Part shown: positions 18,572 to 27,184 of the stretch, piece after piece | Layout of the letters: every line of letters starts with the position of its first letter | Numbering within the stretch: the first letter of the stretch is position 1 | Assembly (NCBI RefSeq): GCF_014304815.1 | Contig: NZ_CP047958.1 | Location: 434,001 to 498,000, forward strand | DNA: 64,000 nucleotides | Direction of reading: 5' to 3' | Source: Synechococcus sp. MIT S9220 | GTDB taxonomy: Bacteria > Cyanobacteriota > Cyanobacteriia > PCC-6307 > Cyanobiaceae | The notes under the pieces: model-generated | Told to the model about the DNA's origin: nothing | The model's input: only the letters and a program-made list of their open reading frames with translations | The model's database searches: none | Program-made: the position numbers and the translations under genes

Positions 18572-19346
18572 GCCTCTGGGTTGCTGGGCCCGGGGTCCCC
18601 CCGATGCCCAGCTCAATGGCTTCAACGATGCGAAGGGCCAGCGCGGCAACTACTGCCTTGCGACTGTGCGGAGCCCGCAAAGCCCGCTCCAGCTGTCCCT
18701 CCAGTTTGCCGATCTCGAGAATGCTGATGCCTCGCCTGGGTGCGCCGAGACCGCCGCGAAAGTTGATGGGATAGCGCCCGAAATTGAGGGCCAGGCTCTC
18801 GTCAATCCTTGTCGCTGGACTGCGCAGGTTGGGGATCAGGCCAGAGCCGACGCCGTGGCGGCCGTAGGCATCGAAATGGATCTCCAAGGCGTAACCACCT
18901 GCATCGTGGTGACGTCGCCCCACCGACCAGTTGGTGCGTGGATCCTCTTCATTCGCAATCGTGAGTTGATCCGGTTCATAGGAACGGATCTTGAGTCCGC
19001 GAGCCTGGCCTGTTGTCACCACGGCATCACGAACCCGCCGATTCCAGAACAGTTCATCGCGCATGCGCGCATCCATGGGGCGGGCTCCCCCACGGTCAAC
19101 AGCTGCGCCCGAAGTCCCGGCTCCCTCGATTCCCTGGGAGTCGGCATGGCCTGCCAGAACCAGAATCTCCATGGACTCTGAGGGTGTTGCTCGGCCCGTC
19201 CAGCTGGCAGGCAAGCCAACCCTGACTCCCGTGAGGGGGTCGTCGTCCTGGGGGTGTGGAGTTTTGGCGGCCGTTGCCATTACGGCTGACAGGATCAGTC
19301 CAGCGGTCATCAATGCCGCGGGCAGGACCAGCCGTCGCGGAGTCAC
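18498..19346 (-). CDS. putative N-acetylmuramoyl-L-alanine amidase (amidase_3-like), secreted
   Basis: 282 residues from a GTG at 19346, chosen because it lies 2 bases after the upstream stop and gives a clean signal peptide: TPRRL, then a hydrophobic stretch ending near ATAAKTP. The first zinc His is in [10 protein letters not shown], the second in the [10 protein letters not shown] strand, and a Glu near the C-terminus is in [11 protein letters not shown], the pattern of zinc-dependent amidase_3 enzymes. It would act on periplasmic peptidoglycan. Sequence is otherwise divergent, so specificity is uncertain. Its last 74 bases overlap the convergent hemF. Confidence 0.6.
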   Translation of the reverse strand: MTPRRLVLPAALMTAGLILSAVMATAAKTPHPQDDDPLTGVRVGLPASWTGRATPSESMEILVLAGHADSQGIEGAGTSGAAVDRGGARPMDARMRDELFWNRRVRDAVVTTGQARGLKIRSYEPDQLTIANEEDPRTNWSVGRRHHDAGGYALEIHFDAYGRHGVGSGLIPNLRSPATRIDESLALNFGRYPINFRGGLGAPRRGISILEIGKLEGQLERALRAPHSRKAVVAALALRIVEAIELGIGGTPGPATQRLSSPPDVDDNVPQAMDRRTTAVDG

Positions 19347-19347
19347 G

Positions 19348-19902
19348 TCAGATCGGTGAGGACAGCAACGCGCCATCGCTGGCCAGTTCCAGCGGATCGG
19401 CAAGGGCGAGCTCAAGGGCGATGAGCTCATCACGATGAGCACGCAGGCGAAGTGTGCTGCCTTCGCCTGCCTCAGACTCGATGAGCCGGATCTGAATCTC
19501 CTCCACGCGTCTTGCTCGGCGGGTGTAGATCCACCCGGCCAAGGGACCAAGAGTGGCAATCAGCAGAGGCCACCAATTCAAGGATGGGTTCATCTGTCGC
19601 ACGACCAGTCCAAGGCTGCCAGCGCCGACGGTTCCCAGCAGTGACAGCAGGATTGCCAGAGGGACACTGCTGTCGACCTGGCCTCTGTATTCCAGCAGGC
19701 AGCGATCGGCATCCCCGCCCTGCTGGCTCCAGCCCCGCTGCTTCAACCAGGCGTCGAGGCCATTCAGCACTTCCACCGGAGGCTGCGGTGATCGAACTTC
19801 CACAACAGTGGTTCGATCCTTGCTGGCAGCTCGCAGGAAGAAGACCAGTCCAATCCCCAGCAACGCTGTGAGCAGCAGAGTGGACGTCTGGGGGGATGGC
19901 AT
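19348..19902 (-). CDS. CCB-type cofactor assembly protein of cytochrome b6f (putative)
   Basis: 184 residues with an N-terminal membrane helix (LLLTALLGIGLVFFLRAA), a soluble part, and two more hydrophobic helices (about 80-102 and 108-124, the latter GPLAGWIYTRRARR). This layout and the VEEIQIRL...STLRLRAHRDEL tail resemble the CCB2/CCB4 family, needed to attach heme ci to cytochrome b6 in oxygenic phototrophs. Placement is from memory of the family and is moderately sure. Followed after 2 bases by the amidase-like gene on the same strand. Confidence 0.6.
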   Translation of the reverse strand: MPSPQTSTLLLTALLGIGLVFFLRAASKDRTTVVEVRSPQPPVEVLNGLDAWLKQRGWSQQGGDADRCLLEYRGQVDSSVPLAILLSLLGTVGAGSLGLVVRQMNPSLNWWPLLIATLGPLAGWIYTRRARRVEEIQIRLIESEAGEGSTLRLRAHRDELIALELALADPLELASDGALLSSPI

Positions 19903-19949
19903 CCGGCTAGCTGCTGTCCGAACAGAGGACTGTTCTACGTGGTCAGTGG

Positions 19950-20333
19950 CTAGGGGGTCAGTGGATCGTGTTCATGAAGCCAGCGGCTCCAGGGTTCCAT
20001 CAGGCGTTCAGCCTGCCCTCTGGCGTCCTGATGCAGATGCAGCATGCGGCGGGGGCGACCCCTGCTTGGACAACGCTTGGTGTAGGAATCAAGCATTTCC
20101 TGCTGCTCGAGAAAATCGACCGCCTGATGCAGCACCGTTTCGGAGAGCCGCAGCTTGGGATGATCACTCTGCAGGCGCTGAAGCAGTCCGGAGGGGTAGG
20201 TGTCGTTCTGCAGTAGGCAGTCCAGAACCCAGCAGACCGCCAGCTCGAGATCCAGGAAGAGCGGCGGGGGCTGCTGGAAATAGTGTTCGATGTCCGCCAG
20301 ACAGGAGCGCGTTGGTTTGCGTTGGGTGAGCAT
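19950..20333 (-). CDS. winged-helix (PadR/Pex-like) transcriptional regulator
   Basis: 127 residues. The order YFQQPPPLFLDLELAVCWVL, LLQRLQSDHPKLRLSETVLHQAVDFLEQQ and then a basic RGRPRRMLHL wing fits the cyanobacterial PadR-like winged helix group, in which Pex (period extender of the kai clock) is one member. DNA-binding helix: LRLSETVLHQAVDFL. It could be the Pex orthologue or another member of the group; the sequence alone does not decide. No operon partner. Confidence 0.65.
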   Translation of the reverse strand: MLTQRKPTRSCLADIEHYFQQPPPLFLDLELAVCWVLDCLLQNDTYPSGLLQRLQSDHPKLRLSETVLHQAVDFLEQQEMLDSYTKRCPSRGRPRRMLHLHQDARGQAERLMEPWSRWLHEHDPLTP

Positions 20334-20459
20334 GAAAACAAGCTGTCTCGATTTTGTCTAACTCGGTCTCGTTCTGATTTTCAAGCGCTCAGTTAAAACT
20401 CGTTCGATTGCCTGCTGAGGCCAGAGTGGTGGTTGGTTGTCGTCCCTTGCTTTCCTTCC

Positions 20460-21104
20460 ATGGCTGAGATCCCTAATGAGCCCTGCGCATTCGCAGTCTT
20501 TGATGGAGACCTGGATCAGGACTGGTATGACCGCTTCGTCCAGGCGAAGGCCCTTGCGGTCGACACCGAAGCCATGGGACTGATTCATGGACGTGACCGA
20601 CTCTGTCTGGTGCAGATCTGCGACGACAGAGACCAGGTTGCTTGCATTCGCGTTGGTCTCGGCCAGACGGAGGCCCCGCGGCTGAAGTCACTGATGGAGG
20701 CTCAATCCATTGAAAAGGTGTTCCATTTCGCCCGGTTTGACGTGGCAGCGCTGGCCACGGGGCTTTCGATCCGAGTCAATCCTGTGTTTTGCACCAAGGT
20801 TGGGAGTCGTCTGGCACGCACCTACACCCCGCGGCACGGCCTCAAGGATCTGGTCATGGAACTGGTCGGAGTTGAGCTGGATAAACAGGCCCAGAGCAGT
20901 GATTGGGGCAGGGTTGATGAGTTAAGCGACGCCCAGCTGGCCTACGCCGCCAACGATGCCCGTTATCTGCTGCCCGCGCGCCGCCAGTTGGAGGTGATGT
21001 TGCGGCGAGAGGGTCGCTGGGAGCTGGCGCAGCGTTGCTTCGCATGCGTTCCAGTGATGTCCGATCTGGATCGTTTTCGCTTTGTCAACACCTTCGAGCA
21101 CTGA
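20460..21104 (+). CDS. ribonuclease D-like 3'-5' exonuclease
   Basis: 214 residues from ATG at 20460. DEDDy nuclease residues are in place: D and E in VDTEAMGL, D in FHFARFDVAAL, and Y/D in YAANDARYL. It lacks the HRDC domain of enterobacterial RNase D, as is normal for the short cyanobacterial form. Expected role is tRNA 3'-end trimming. Convergent with the small 87-residue gene that follows. Confidence 0.85.
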   Translation: MAEIPNEPCAFAVFDGDLDQDWYDRFVQAKALAVDTEAMGLIHGRDRLCLVQICDDRDQVACIRVGLGQTEAPRLKSLMEAQSIEKVFHFARFDVAALATGLSIRVNPVFCTKVGSRLARTYTPRHGLKDLVMELVGVELDKQAQSSDWGRVDELSDAQLAYAANDARYLLPARRQLEVMLRREGRWELAQRCFACVPVMSDLDRFRFVNTFEH

Positions 21105-21110
21105 GCGGTT

Positions 21111-21374
21111 TCAGTCTTCGAGCATGAAGTGTTGATCCATGGGCTCCGCCTCCAGCAGCGTGTCCAGGTTGCTGCCCGCTGAGCCCTGGCCCTGTTCGGC
21201 TTTCGCTGCATCAAGCAGGCTTGTTGCCACGGCTTTTCGGGTTTCCACATCCCGTGCACCGTCCATGGCTGCTTGCTGGTCGACCCGTCTGCGGGCAGAG
21301 GCCTGGCTAATGCTGAGCAGACTTGCCAGTTCCGCGCAAAGCCTCAGATAGTCGCGGTCCTGAATGGCGGCCAT
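21111..21374 (-). CDS. conserved hypothetical protein, 87 aa
   Basis: Not recognised. Predicted helical throughout: RLCAELASLLSISQASARRRVDQQAAM looks like a helix-turn-helix-type or DnaK-suppressor-like arrangement but no family is assignable. Acidic C-terminus. No cysteine pairs or membrane segment. It lies 44 bases upstream of nothing on its strand except the lpxB-like gene, which ends after it in the other order; probably an independent unit. Confidence 0.5.
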   Translation of the reverse strand: MAAIQDRDYLRLCAELASLLSISQASARRRVDQQAAMDGARDVETRKAVATSLLDAAKAEQGQGSAGSNLDTLLEAEPMDQHFMLED

Positions 21375-21417
21375 GGCGGTGGGAAGGAGATCCTTCGTTC
21401 TGAAGTGAAACCCAGTA

Positions 21418-22635
21418 TCAGCGTTCGGGTGCGAGCTGGCTGATCACGTCCCTGGCAATGGCTTCGCTGCCGCCGGCCGGGCCCATCCTCTGGCGCCCCA
21501 TACGTCCCATCTCCTGCCGCAGCAGAGGGTCATTGAGCAGCTGGGCAAGACGGCGGCCCAGCTCCTGTTCCGATTCACAGGTGCGGACGGCGCCACCCAG
21601 AAGTCGGCTCTGCCTCTCGGCAAACCCACGGGTGAACTGCGGACCACGACCTGGCAAGGACAGGGCTGGGATTCCCAGTCCCACCATTTGTTCTGTGGCT
21701 GTGCCGGCGGTGGCAACACCTGCTTCCGCCCAAGCCACCCACTGTTGGAATCGCCCTGGTCCAATCAGGAGAAGCACCGGCCCGTTTACCCAGCATTCGG
21801 CGGCTTCGAGGGCGCTGCTTGGAGGAGGGCAGCTGCGGAATCCAAGGTTTTGCAGCAGTTCACCCAGCTCGTTCTGATGGGGGCTGGAGCCAAGGGCTGC
21901 CAGAACGGCCAGAGGCACGGGGCTTGGCATCTGCAGGAGTCCGCTGATCAGGCGGCGGAAGTTGTTCAGTGCCTCGGGCATCCGGCTGCCGCACAGCAGC
22001 AGGATGCGTCGGCATCGCTCCAGGCTGGCCGGGGGGTCTGATGGGATAAGCCCATCCATCATTGGGTTCCCGGGGCTGGTCGCGTTGACGCCGTGGCGGC
22101 GCAGTCCCCTTGCGGTGAGACGGTCGCGCATGGCAACCAGGCGGCAGCCACGCCGTTTCATCACATGCCATTCCCAGGGATCCCACTCGCTGCCTTTCAG
22201 TGCGTGATAGCGATCACTCAGGGCTTGTCCTGGCCCGCTGCTCCAGGTGTAGTCGCTCTTGGGCGTGCCGATGAACCCAAACGGCCGACGGGTGCTCCAG
22301 GCCATCAGCAGCGGCAGCAGGTCTCCCACGGCCAGGATTGCAGCAGTGGACTTGCGCTCCTTCTGCAGGCAGATCCATTGCTTCCAGGTGAGCAGCGGCA
22401 GACCGGCCATGAGATCTGAGAGGAGAGCGCCCAGGCTCTGATTGCTGAATCCTCCGCTGGGAAGTCGTGCTCCCGGACCGATCTTCTGCACCCAGCCGTT
22501 GTCAATTGCGCCCTGAAAGCAGCTGCCCTGGCCGACGAGAGGAAGCACCTTCACGGTCCAGGCCGGTTGCAGTCGGTGCAGCGCTTCGATGATTTTCAGT
22601 GCGATCAGATCCTCGCCGTGTCCGTTGCTGATCAC
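21418..22635 (-). CDS. lipid-A-disaccharide synthase-related glycosyltransferase (GT-B)
   Basis: The protein begins with VISNGHGEDL and has a GT-B body: KVLPLVGQGSCFQ, a long middle region, LLLCGSRMPEAL, and a nucleotide-sugar end VATAGTATEQMVGLGIPALSLPGRGPQ, as in LpxB/MurG-type enzymes. It belongs to the cyanobacterial and plant LpxB-like group of unknown substrate. The reading frame runs upstream through tRNA-Cys, so the true start lies between it and the conserved core; the only canonical codon is GTG at 22635 (405 residues), which trims the first strand residues. The start is therefore uncertain. Confidence 0.75.
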   Translation of the reverse strand: MISNGHGEDLIALKIIEALHRLQPAWTVKVLPLVGQGSCFQGAIDNGWVQKIGPGARLPSGGFSNQSLGALLSDLMAGLPLLTWKQWICLQKERKSTAAILAVGDLLPLLMAWSTRRPFGFIGTPKSDYTWSSGPGQALSDRYHALKGSEWDPWEWHVMKRRGCRLVAMRDRLTARGLRRHGVNATSPGNPMMDGLIPSDPPASLERCRRILLLCGSRMPEALNNFRRLISGLLQMPSPVPLAVLAALGSSPHQNELGELLQNLGFRSCPPPSSALEAAECWVNGPVLLLIGPGRFQQWVAWAEAGVATAGTATEQMVGLGIPALSLPGRGPQFTRGFAERQSRLLGGAVRTCESEQELGRRLAQLLNDPLLRQEMGRMGRQRMGPAGGSEAIARDVISQLAPER

Positions 22636-22695
22636 CAGCAGGGCAGGGGCGGTCTCGCTGATACGATCCGCCAGTGGAGCGGATTTGCTCCGAGC

Positions 22696-22766
22696 GGCGG
22701 CATGGCCAAGTGGTAAGGCAGAGGATTGCAAATCCTTTATCCCCAGTTCGAATCTGGGTGCCGCCT
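22696..22766 (+). tRNA. tRNA-Cys (anticodon GCA)
   Basis: 71-base cloverleaf: acceptor GGCGGCA/TGCCGCC, D-arm GGCCAAGTGGTAAGGC, anticodon stem AGGAT/ATCCT with loop TGCAA and anticodon GCA, T-arm CCCCAGTTCGAATCTGGG, discriminator T. CCA is not encoded. Confidence 0.95.
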
Positions 22767-22792
22767 TCGTTCTCATCACACGGTCTGGATGA

Positions 22793-23302
22793 TCAGAGTT
22801 GTGCTTCAGCACTGACCTGTCCTCCTGCTGGTCTATCGGCACGACAGAGAATGCGTCCTGTACGGACGCTGCAGTTCCCCAGGCTCACAGCCCAGGCCTT
22901 CGGCAATCCTTCAGCCAGCCCATCGGCGTTGTAGTTCGCTTCGGACACACTGTTGATCCTGCCTTGCCAGTTGGCCGTGTTCAGTTGGCAGTTGCCTCGG
23001 CTGCACTTCAAAACGGGCGTTGTTGACAACTCCGACACCACGAATGTGAGCCTCTGGCTGGAGCCTGGCTGATCGCCAGCTCCAACAAAGCGGATGCTGA
23101 TGACCGCCGGCGTTCGGCCATCGATCTGAATGAAACGGCAACCACGCTTTTGTCCATTCATCGGCTGGAAGCGACAGTTGCTGCTTTTGGTCTGATATCG
23201 ACCTGAAAAGGATTCGAGTTGGGGTTGAGCAGCGAGGGGGGAGCTCAGACCAAGCAACAGAGCGCATCCAAGGGCCGCGTGTTGGTGGAGGGGTAGGACG
23301 CG
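22793..23302 (-). CDS. secreted hypothetical protein with cysteine pairs
   Basis: 169 residues from ATG at 23302, chosen for its clean signal peptide (RVLPLHQHAALGCALLLGLSSPLAAQP, hydrophobic core and AxA cleavage site). The mature part is short with six cysteines in SSNCRF, GQKRGCRF, VLKCSRGNC, LGNCSV and ILCRAD, which could form disulfides in the periplasm. No family recognised. Follows the 55-residue zinc-finger-like gene by 7 bases. Confidence 0.55.
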   Translation of the reverse strand, partial: RVLPLHQHAALGCALLLGLSSPLAAQPQLESFSGRYQTKSSNCRFQPMNGQKRGCRFIQIDGRTPAVISIRFVGAGDQPGSSQRLTFVVSELSTTPVLKCSRGNCQLNTANWQGRINSVSEANYNADGLAEGLPKAWAVSLGNCSVRTGRILCRADRPAGGQVSAEAQL

Positions 23303-23309
23303 CATCACT

Positions 23310-23477
23310 TCAGTAGTCGCTGTCGGCCACGCACATGCCGATGCAGCTGATGCCGTTGCTGGAGGTGCGACCACAGTGAGAGCAGAGCACACGCTCATCT
23401 GCAGCACCGCTGGCTGAATCCTGCGCGGAGCCCTCGTCCCGCCGATTGCGAGCTGTTTCGGCAGCAGTGAGTGACAT
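23310..23477 (-). CDS. small CxxC protein (zinc-ribbon-like), 55 aa
   Basis: The ATG at 23477 gives 55 residues ending CSHCGRTSSNGISCIGMCVADSDY, that is CxxC and CxxxC separated by nine residues, a likely zinc or iron-sulfur site. Small proteins with this end recur in cyanobacteria. The N-terminus is polar and probably disordered. Cotranscribed with the secreted 169-residue protein 7 bases downstream; no function known. Confidence 0.6.
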   Translation of the reverse strand: MSLTAAETARNRRDEGSAQDSASGAADERVLCSHCGRTSSNGISCIGMCVADSDY

Positions 23478-23526
23478 CACATGGACCGTACTGAAGCGAT
23501 CATGGCGTGCAGCGATCCACGGCGTT

Positions 23527-24486
23527 GTGACAGGAATCGGATTCGGGACTTGGGCCTGGGGCAACCAACTGCTCTGGGGCTATCGCTCCGAAACAGACGA
23601 TCCAGAACTGAAAGCAACGTTTGCAGCGGCCGTTACTGCCGGATTGCAGCTCGTGGACACGGCGGACTCCTATGGCACTGGTCGATTGAATGGTCGAAGT
23701 GAAGAGCTGCTGGGTCAGTGTCTGGAGGGCCTTGAGCTCTCGTCCCGCAACAACCTCATCGTTGCCACCAAGTTGGCTCCATTCCCCTGGCGCCTTGGTC
23801 GTCGCGGCCTGGTGAAAGCATTTCAAGCCAGCCGGCAGCGTCTACGGGGTCAGCTCGATCGGGTGCAGCTGCACTGGAGCACAGCCCGATACGCCCCATG
23901 GCAGGAACGACCACTGCTTGACGGTCTCGCTGATCTGGTGGACCAGGGTGAAGTGCGTGAGCTTGGTGTGTCCAATGTCGGCCCCCAGCGTCTAAGGCTG
24001 CTTCACGATCATCTGGCGCGTCGGGGTGTACGGCTGGCCAGTGTGCAGGTGCAGCTGTCACTGCTTGCGCCAGAACCAATCAGACCTGGCGGCATCCTCG
24101 ACGTGTGTCGCGACCTCGGTGTGGAGGTCCTGGCTTACAGCCCTCTTGCTCTTGGCGTTCTGGCGCGACACCCTGGCTGGACACCCAGTGATGCAACGCT
24201 CTTGCGTTCGGGGCTGTTTCGGCGCCTGTTGCCGGATTCTCTCCCTCTGCGTCAGGCGATGGCTGACATGGCGCAGGCAAGGGGGGTAAATCAGATGCAG
24301 GTGGCCCTGAACTGGTGCCGGGCTCACGCAACCTGCCCGATTCCTGGATTTCGCCGACCCGCTCAGGTCGAGGATGCCAAGCAGGCACTTGGCTGGACCC
24401 TCACCGAGCAAGAGCGCAGTCTGCTCGATCAGCTCAGTCTCGATTGTCCGGTGCGCATGCCGGACAATCCGTTTCAGAGCGCTTGA
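23527..24486 (+). CDS. aldo/keto reductase
   Basis: 319 residues from the GTG at 23527; other in-frame starts at 23467 and 23446 would overlap the divergent 55-residue gene. The fold is recognised by GTWAWGNQ, LVDTADSYGTGRLNGRSEELLG (Asp and Tyr of the catalytic tetrad), VATKLAPFPWRLG with the catalytic Lys, QLHWS with its His, GVSNVGPQRL, and the LAYSPLALGVLA segment. NADPH-dependent; substrate unknown. The cyanobacterial group with GTWAWGN is widespread. Confidence 0.88.
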   Translation: MTGIGFGTWAWGNQLLWGYRSETDDPELKATFAAAVTAGLQLVDTADSYGTGRLNGRSEELLGQCLEGLELSSRNNLIVATKLAPFPWRLGRRGLVKAFQASRQRLRGQLDRVQLHWSTARYAPWQERPLLDGLADLVDQGEVRELGVSNVGPQRLRLLHDHLARRGVRLASVQVQLSLLAPEPIRPGGILDVCRDLGVEVLAYSPLALGVLARHPGWTPSDATLLRSGLFRRLLPDSLPLRQAMADMAQARGVNQMQVALNWCRAHATCPIPGFRRPAQVEDAKQALGWTLTEQERSLLDQLSLDCPVRMPDNPFQSA

Positions 24487-25091
24487 TCGGTTGGTTCCGG
24501 ATCTGGACTGACGACCACTGGCAGTGATGATGCCTGGGGTTGCAGGGAAACCACCTTGAGTGGTGGCTTGATGGCAGGTGAAGGTTCTGCCGCCGACTGT
24601 TCGCAGGCTGAGAGTGCTTCCTGCAGCAAAGAATCAAACGTTGCGCCCGGAAGGCGGTGGCGTGCTATCTCCAGGAATGTTCGAGGCAGAGACTCTCCTG
24701 CAGCGCGGCGAACGGCGGGATTGTCCCGGCGCTGTTGTTGCTCCTCCTCGATTGCTCTCAGGAAACGATGGGTGACATCGCGCTTCGTGCAGGCCTTGAT
24801 CAACGTGTCACGGTCACCCTGAACCTGCTCCAGCTCGGTGATGCGACGCTCAAGACTAAGGAGAACTTCCGCAGCTTCTTTACTGATGTTGGCCAGTTGC
24901 CCATCAGAGAGAAAGGGCATGTCGGCAACGAAGACCTTGCCGTGGTCCTTCAGCGCCAGAAAAGTCGGTCTTGGTCCGCCCTGACGGTGAGCTCCGCTTT
25001 TGTCATATCCAGAACTGACCGGGCGTCTGGGAGGTGTGGGACCTGCCGACGAACGTCGTCGGGTCGTGCGCTGAGGTCTATCAAATGGCAT
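24474..25091 (-). CDS. conserved hypothetical protein with basic N-terminus, 205 aa
   Basis: Not recognised. Residues 1-45 are basic and Pro/Gly/Arg-rich (likely disordered); a core with LERRITELEQVQGDRDTLIKAC forms a coiled-coil-like helix, followed by RFLRAIEEEQQQRRDN. The last 60 residues are Pro/Ser-rich. Its end overlaps the convergent reductase by 13 bases. Could bind nucleic acid through the basic end, but nothing in the sequence establishes this. Confidence 0.5.
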   Translation of the reverse strand: MPFDRPQRTTRRRSSAGPTPPRRPVSSGYDKSGAHRQGGPRPTFLALKDHGKVFVADMPFLSDGQLANISKEAAEVLLSLERRITELEQVQGDRDTLIKACTKRDVTHRFLRAIEEEQQQRRDNPAVRRAAGESLPRTFLEIARHRLPGATFDSLLQEALSACEQSAAEPSPAIKPPLKVVSLQPQASSLPVVVSPDPEPTDQAL

Positions 25092-25224
25092 GGCTTACTA
25101 GGGCGTATGTCGCGACGCATTGATCGATGCAAGATCGATCTGTCTGCTGGGAGACTAACGGGGTTAGAAGGCCTCAGTGCGCTTTGTCCTCCAGCTGTTG
25201 GAGATTGTTGGATCCAGGTCTGGT

Positions 25225-26262
25225 TCAGGCGGGTAAGCCGAGCACTGGGGAGTCGTCATGGCCAGTCATGGCCATGATCTCGCCGATGTCCCAAGCCTTG
25301 AAGCCCTGTTGTTCACAGTGTTCGATTGCCGCTTCGACCGCCGCGCCAGGAAGCACCAGGCAATAACCAATTCCCAGATTGAAGGTGTGCCAGAGATCGC
25401 GCTCCTTGATCTCTCCGTGAGATTGCAGCCAGCTGAACAGTTCCGAGCGCGGCCAGCGTTCGGGGGCCACCTTGGCGATCAAGCCGTCAGGAAGGCAGCG
25501 GGGCAGGTTCTCGGGAATGCCTCCGCCTGTGATGTGGGCCATGGCATGCAGAGGAGTGCCTGATTCGATCAATCGCTTCACCAGTGCCCCGTACAGATGG
25601 GTTGGCTTCAAGAGCGCCTGAATCAGAGGTTGATCATCGGAGCCGAAGCGTGTTTCGGCCGATACGCCATTGGTCTCGAGAATTTTGCGCACCAGGCTGA
25701 AACCATTGCTGTGAACTCCGCTGCTGCTGACCCCAACGATGCGATCGCCGGCTTGAACTTGGCTGCCGTCAATCACCGCATCCTCGTCAACGACGGCCAC
25801 GCAGAAACCCGCCAGGTCATAGCGGCCTGGTGGATAAAAGCCCGGCATCTCTGCTGTTTCACCGCCGAGCAGTGCGCAGCCGCTCTGGCGGCAGCCATCG
25901 GCAATGCCCTCGACCACCGTGGCCATGGCATCAGGGCTCAGGGCTCCTGTGGCCATGTAGTCGAGGAAAAACAGGGGTTCGGCGCCGCTGGTGATGACGT
26001 CGTTGACGCACATGGCAACCAAGTCGATGCCCACGTCGTGATGGTTGTGATGTTCCTGGGCGAGTTCAAGCTTGGTGCCAACGCCGTCGGTTCCCGACAC
26101 CAGTAGTGGACGTTTCAGCCCTTGCGGCAGCCGGATCATGCCTCCAAAGCCGCCCAGCCCGCCGACCACCTCTGGACGATGCGTCGCTTCGACACCGGTT
26201 TTGATCCGCTGCACGAAAGCTCGCCCAGCTTCCACGTCCACACCGGCGGCTCGGTAGTCCAT
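25225..26262 (-). CDS. purM: phosphoribosylformylglycinamidine cyclo-ligase
   Basis: 345 residues from the ATG at 26262 ([21 protein letters not shown]), the conserved PurM start; a longer frame from 26355 adds a non-conserved tail. Landmarks: [76 protein letters not shown] and [15 protein letters not shown]. It closes the imidazole ring in purine synthesis. Divergent from rlpA. Confidence 0.96.
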   Translation of the reverse strand: MDYRAAGVDVEAGRAFVQRIKTGVEATHRPEVVGGLGGFGGMIRLPQGLKRPLLVSGTDGVGTKLELAQEHHNHHDVGIDLVAMCVNDVITSGAEPLFFLDYMATGALSPDAMATVVEGIADGCRQSGCALLGGETAEMPGFYPPGRYDLAGFCVAVVDEDAVIDGSQVQAGDRIVGVSSSGVHSNGFSLVRKILETNGVSAETRFGSDDQPLIQALLKPTHLYGALVKRLIESGTPLHAMAHITGGGIPENLPRCLPDGLIAKVAPERWPRSELFSWLQSHGEIKERDLWHTFNLGIGYCLVLPGAAVEAAIEHCEQQGFKAWDIGEIMAMTGHDDSPVLGLPA

Positions 26263-26608
26263 CAGCAGCAGTAGTTCTGCCTTGATCCTCTCCCCTCGTG
26301 AGCGGGGCGTTGTGTCGTGCTCTTGTGCCGCTGCGATCGCTGGTCCCCTGGTCATCAGTGGGGCTTGTTGTTCGGATTGCCTGAGCTGATCAATGGCCCC
26401 TCGGTGCGTTGTGCTTGCAACCCAGTTGCTGCATCCTCTCCGGGCGGCTGATCAGCGTCTTGGCCTGCTCGGCGTGAGCTTTTCCCTGCCGGCAGGGGCG
26501 TCCAGACATTTTTACGTTCAAGCGACTTTCATTCGCTTTGGTCGCGGTGTTTTGGCCCTTAACGGCCGAAGCAACGGTCTTTCCCAGACCGCCGTTGACC
26601 CACCTCTT
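26263..26608. promoter_or_regulatory. 346-bp intergenic region between purM and rlpA
   Basis: Divergent promoter region. No credible gene: the long frames here are codon-free extensions of rlpA and purM without homology. A short inverted repeat (CGGTCT, 5-base loop, AGACCG) occurs at about 26574-26590, just upstream of the rlpA start. No clear -10/-35 pair could be placed with confidence. Confidence 0.3.
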
Positions 26609-27184
26609 ATGGCTCGTTTTTTTCCTGCCATTGCTGCATTTGCTGGAGTTTCGCTCACAGGCCTCGCTCTCTATCCGGTGCTGGCGAGAGACCTTGATGG
26701 CTTTGGGATCACTGACCCTCTGGACCTTGTGCTGCCTTCCGAGCCTGTTTCCGCTCTCGAAGTCGCTGAACCATCGATCGAGGCGCCACTGGATCCACTG
26801 GTCACTGATCCAGTGACAGCCATTGCCGAGCCTGAGCCAGTGGTGGTTCCGATTCCGCCGCAGCCACCCAAGCCTGTTGTTCCGCTTGTGATCTCCACGC
26901 ATTCGGGCGAAGCCAGCTGGTATGGCCCCGGTTTCTATGGGAATCGCACCGCCAATGGAGAGGTGTTTCGCCCGGGAACAATGACTGCCGCTCATCGCAC
27001 CTTGCCGTTCGGTACGCGTGTGCGAGTGACCAACCTCTGGAACGGTCGCAAAGCAGTGGTGCGCATTAATGATCGTGGCCCATTCGCTGGGGACAGGGTG
27101 ATTGATCTGGCGCATGGTGCTGCAAGCGAGCTGGGGTTGACGAGCAGTGGCATTGCCCAGGTTCGTCTTGAGGTGCTTCGCTGA
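26609..27184 (+). CDS. rlpA: RlpA-like septal lytic transglycosylase / DPBB protein
   Basis: 191 residues from ATG at 26609. Hydrophobic N-terminus (RFFPAIAAFAGVSLTGLAL), a proline-rich acidic spacer, then the double-psi beta-barrel domain (about 105-190): GEASWYGPGFYGNRTANGE, TMTAAHRTLPFGTRVRVTN and VVRINDRGPFAGDRVIDLA, including the conserved catalytic-type Asp in NDRGPF. The SPOR domain of E. coli RlpA is absent. Its stop overlaps the proposed CTG start of panC-cmk. Confidence 0.85.
   Translation: MARFFPAIAAFAGVSLTGLALYPVLARDLDGFGITDPLDLVLPSEPVSALEVAEPSIEAPLDPLVTDPVTAIAEPEPVVVPIPPQPPKPVVPLVISTHSGEASWYGPGFYGNRTANGEVFRPGTMTAAHRTLPFGTRVRVTNLWNGRKAVVRINDRGPFAGDRVIDLAHGAASELGLTSSGIAQVRLEVLR

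Noticed and set aside
22636-22842. Upstream extension of the LpxB-like frame to 22842
   Set aside because: It runs across tRNA-Cys on the other strand, so it is not translated.
26393-26608. N-terminal extension of RlpA to 26393
   Set aside because: No homology and no signal peptide; ATG 26609 gives a proper hydrophobic N-terminus.
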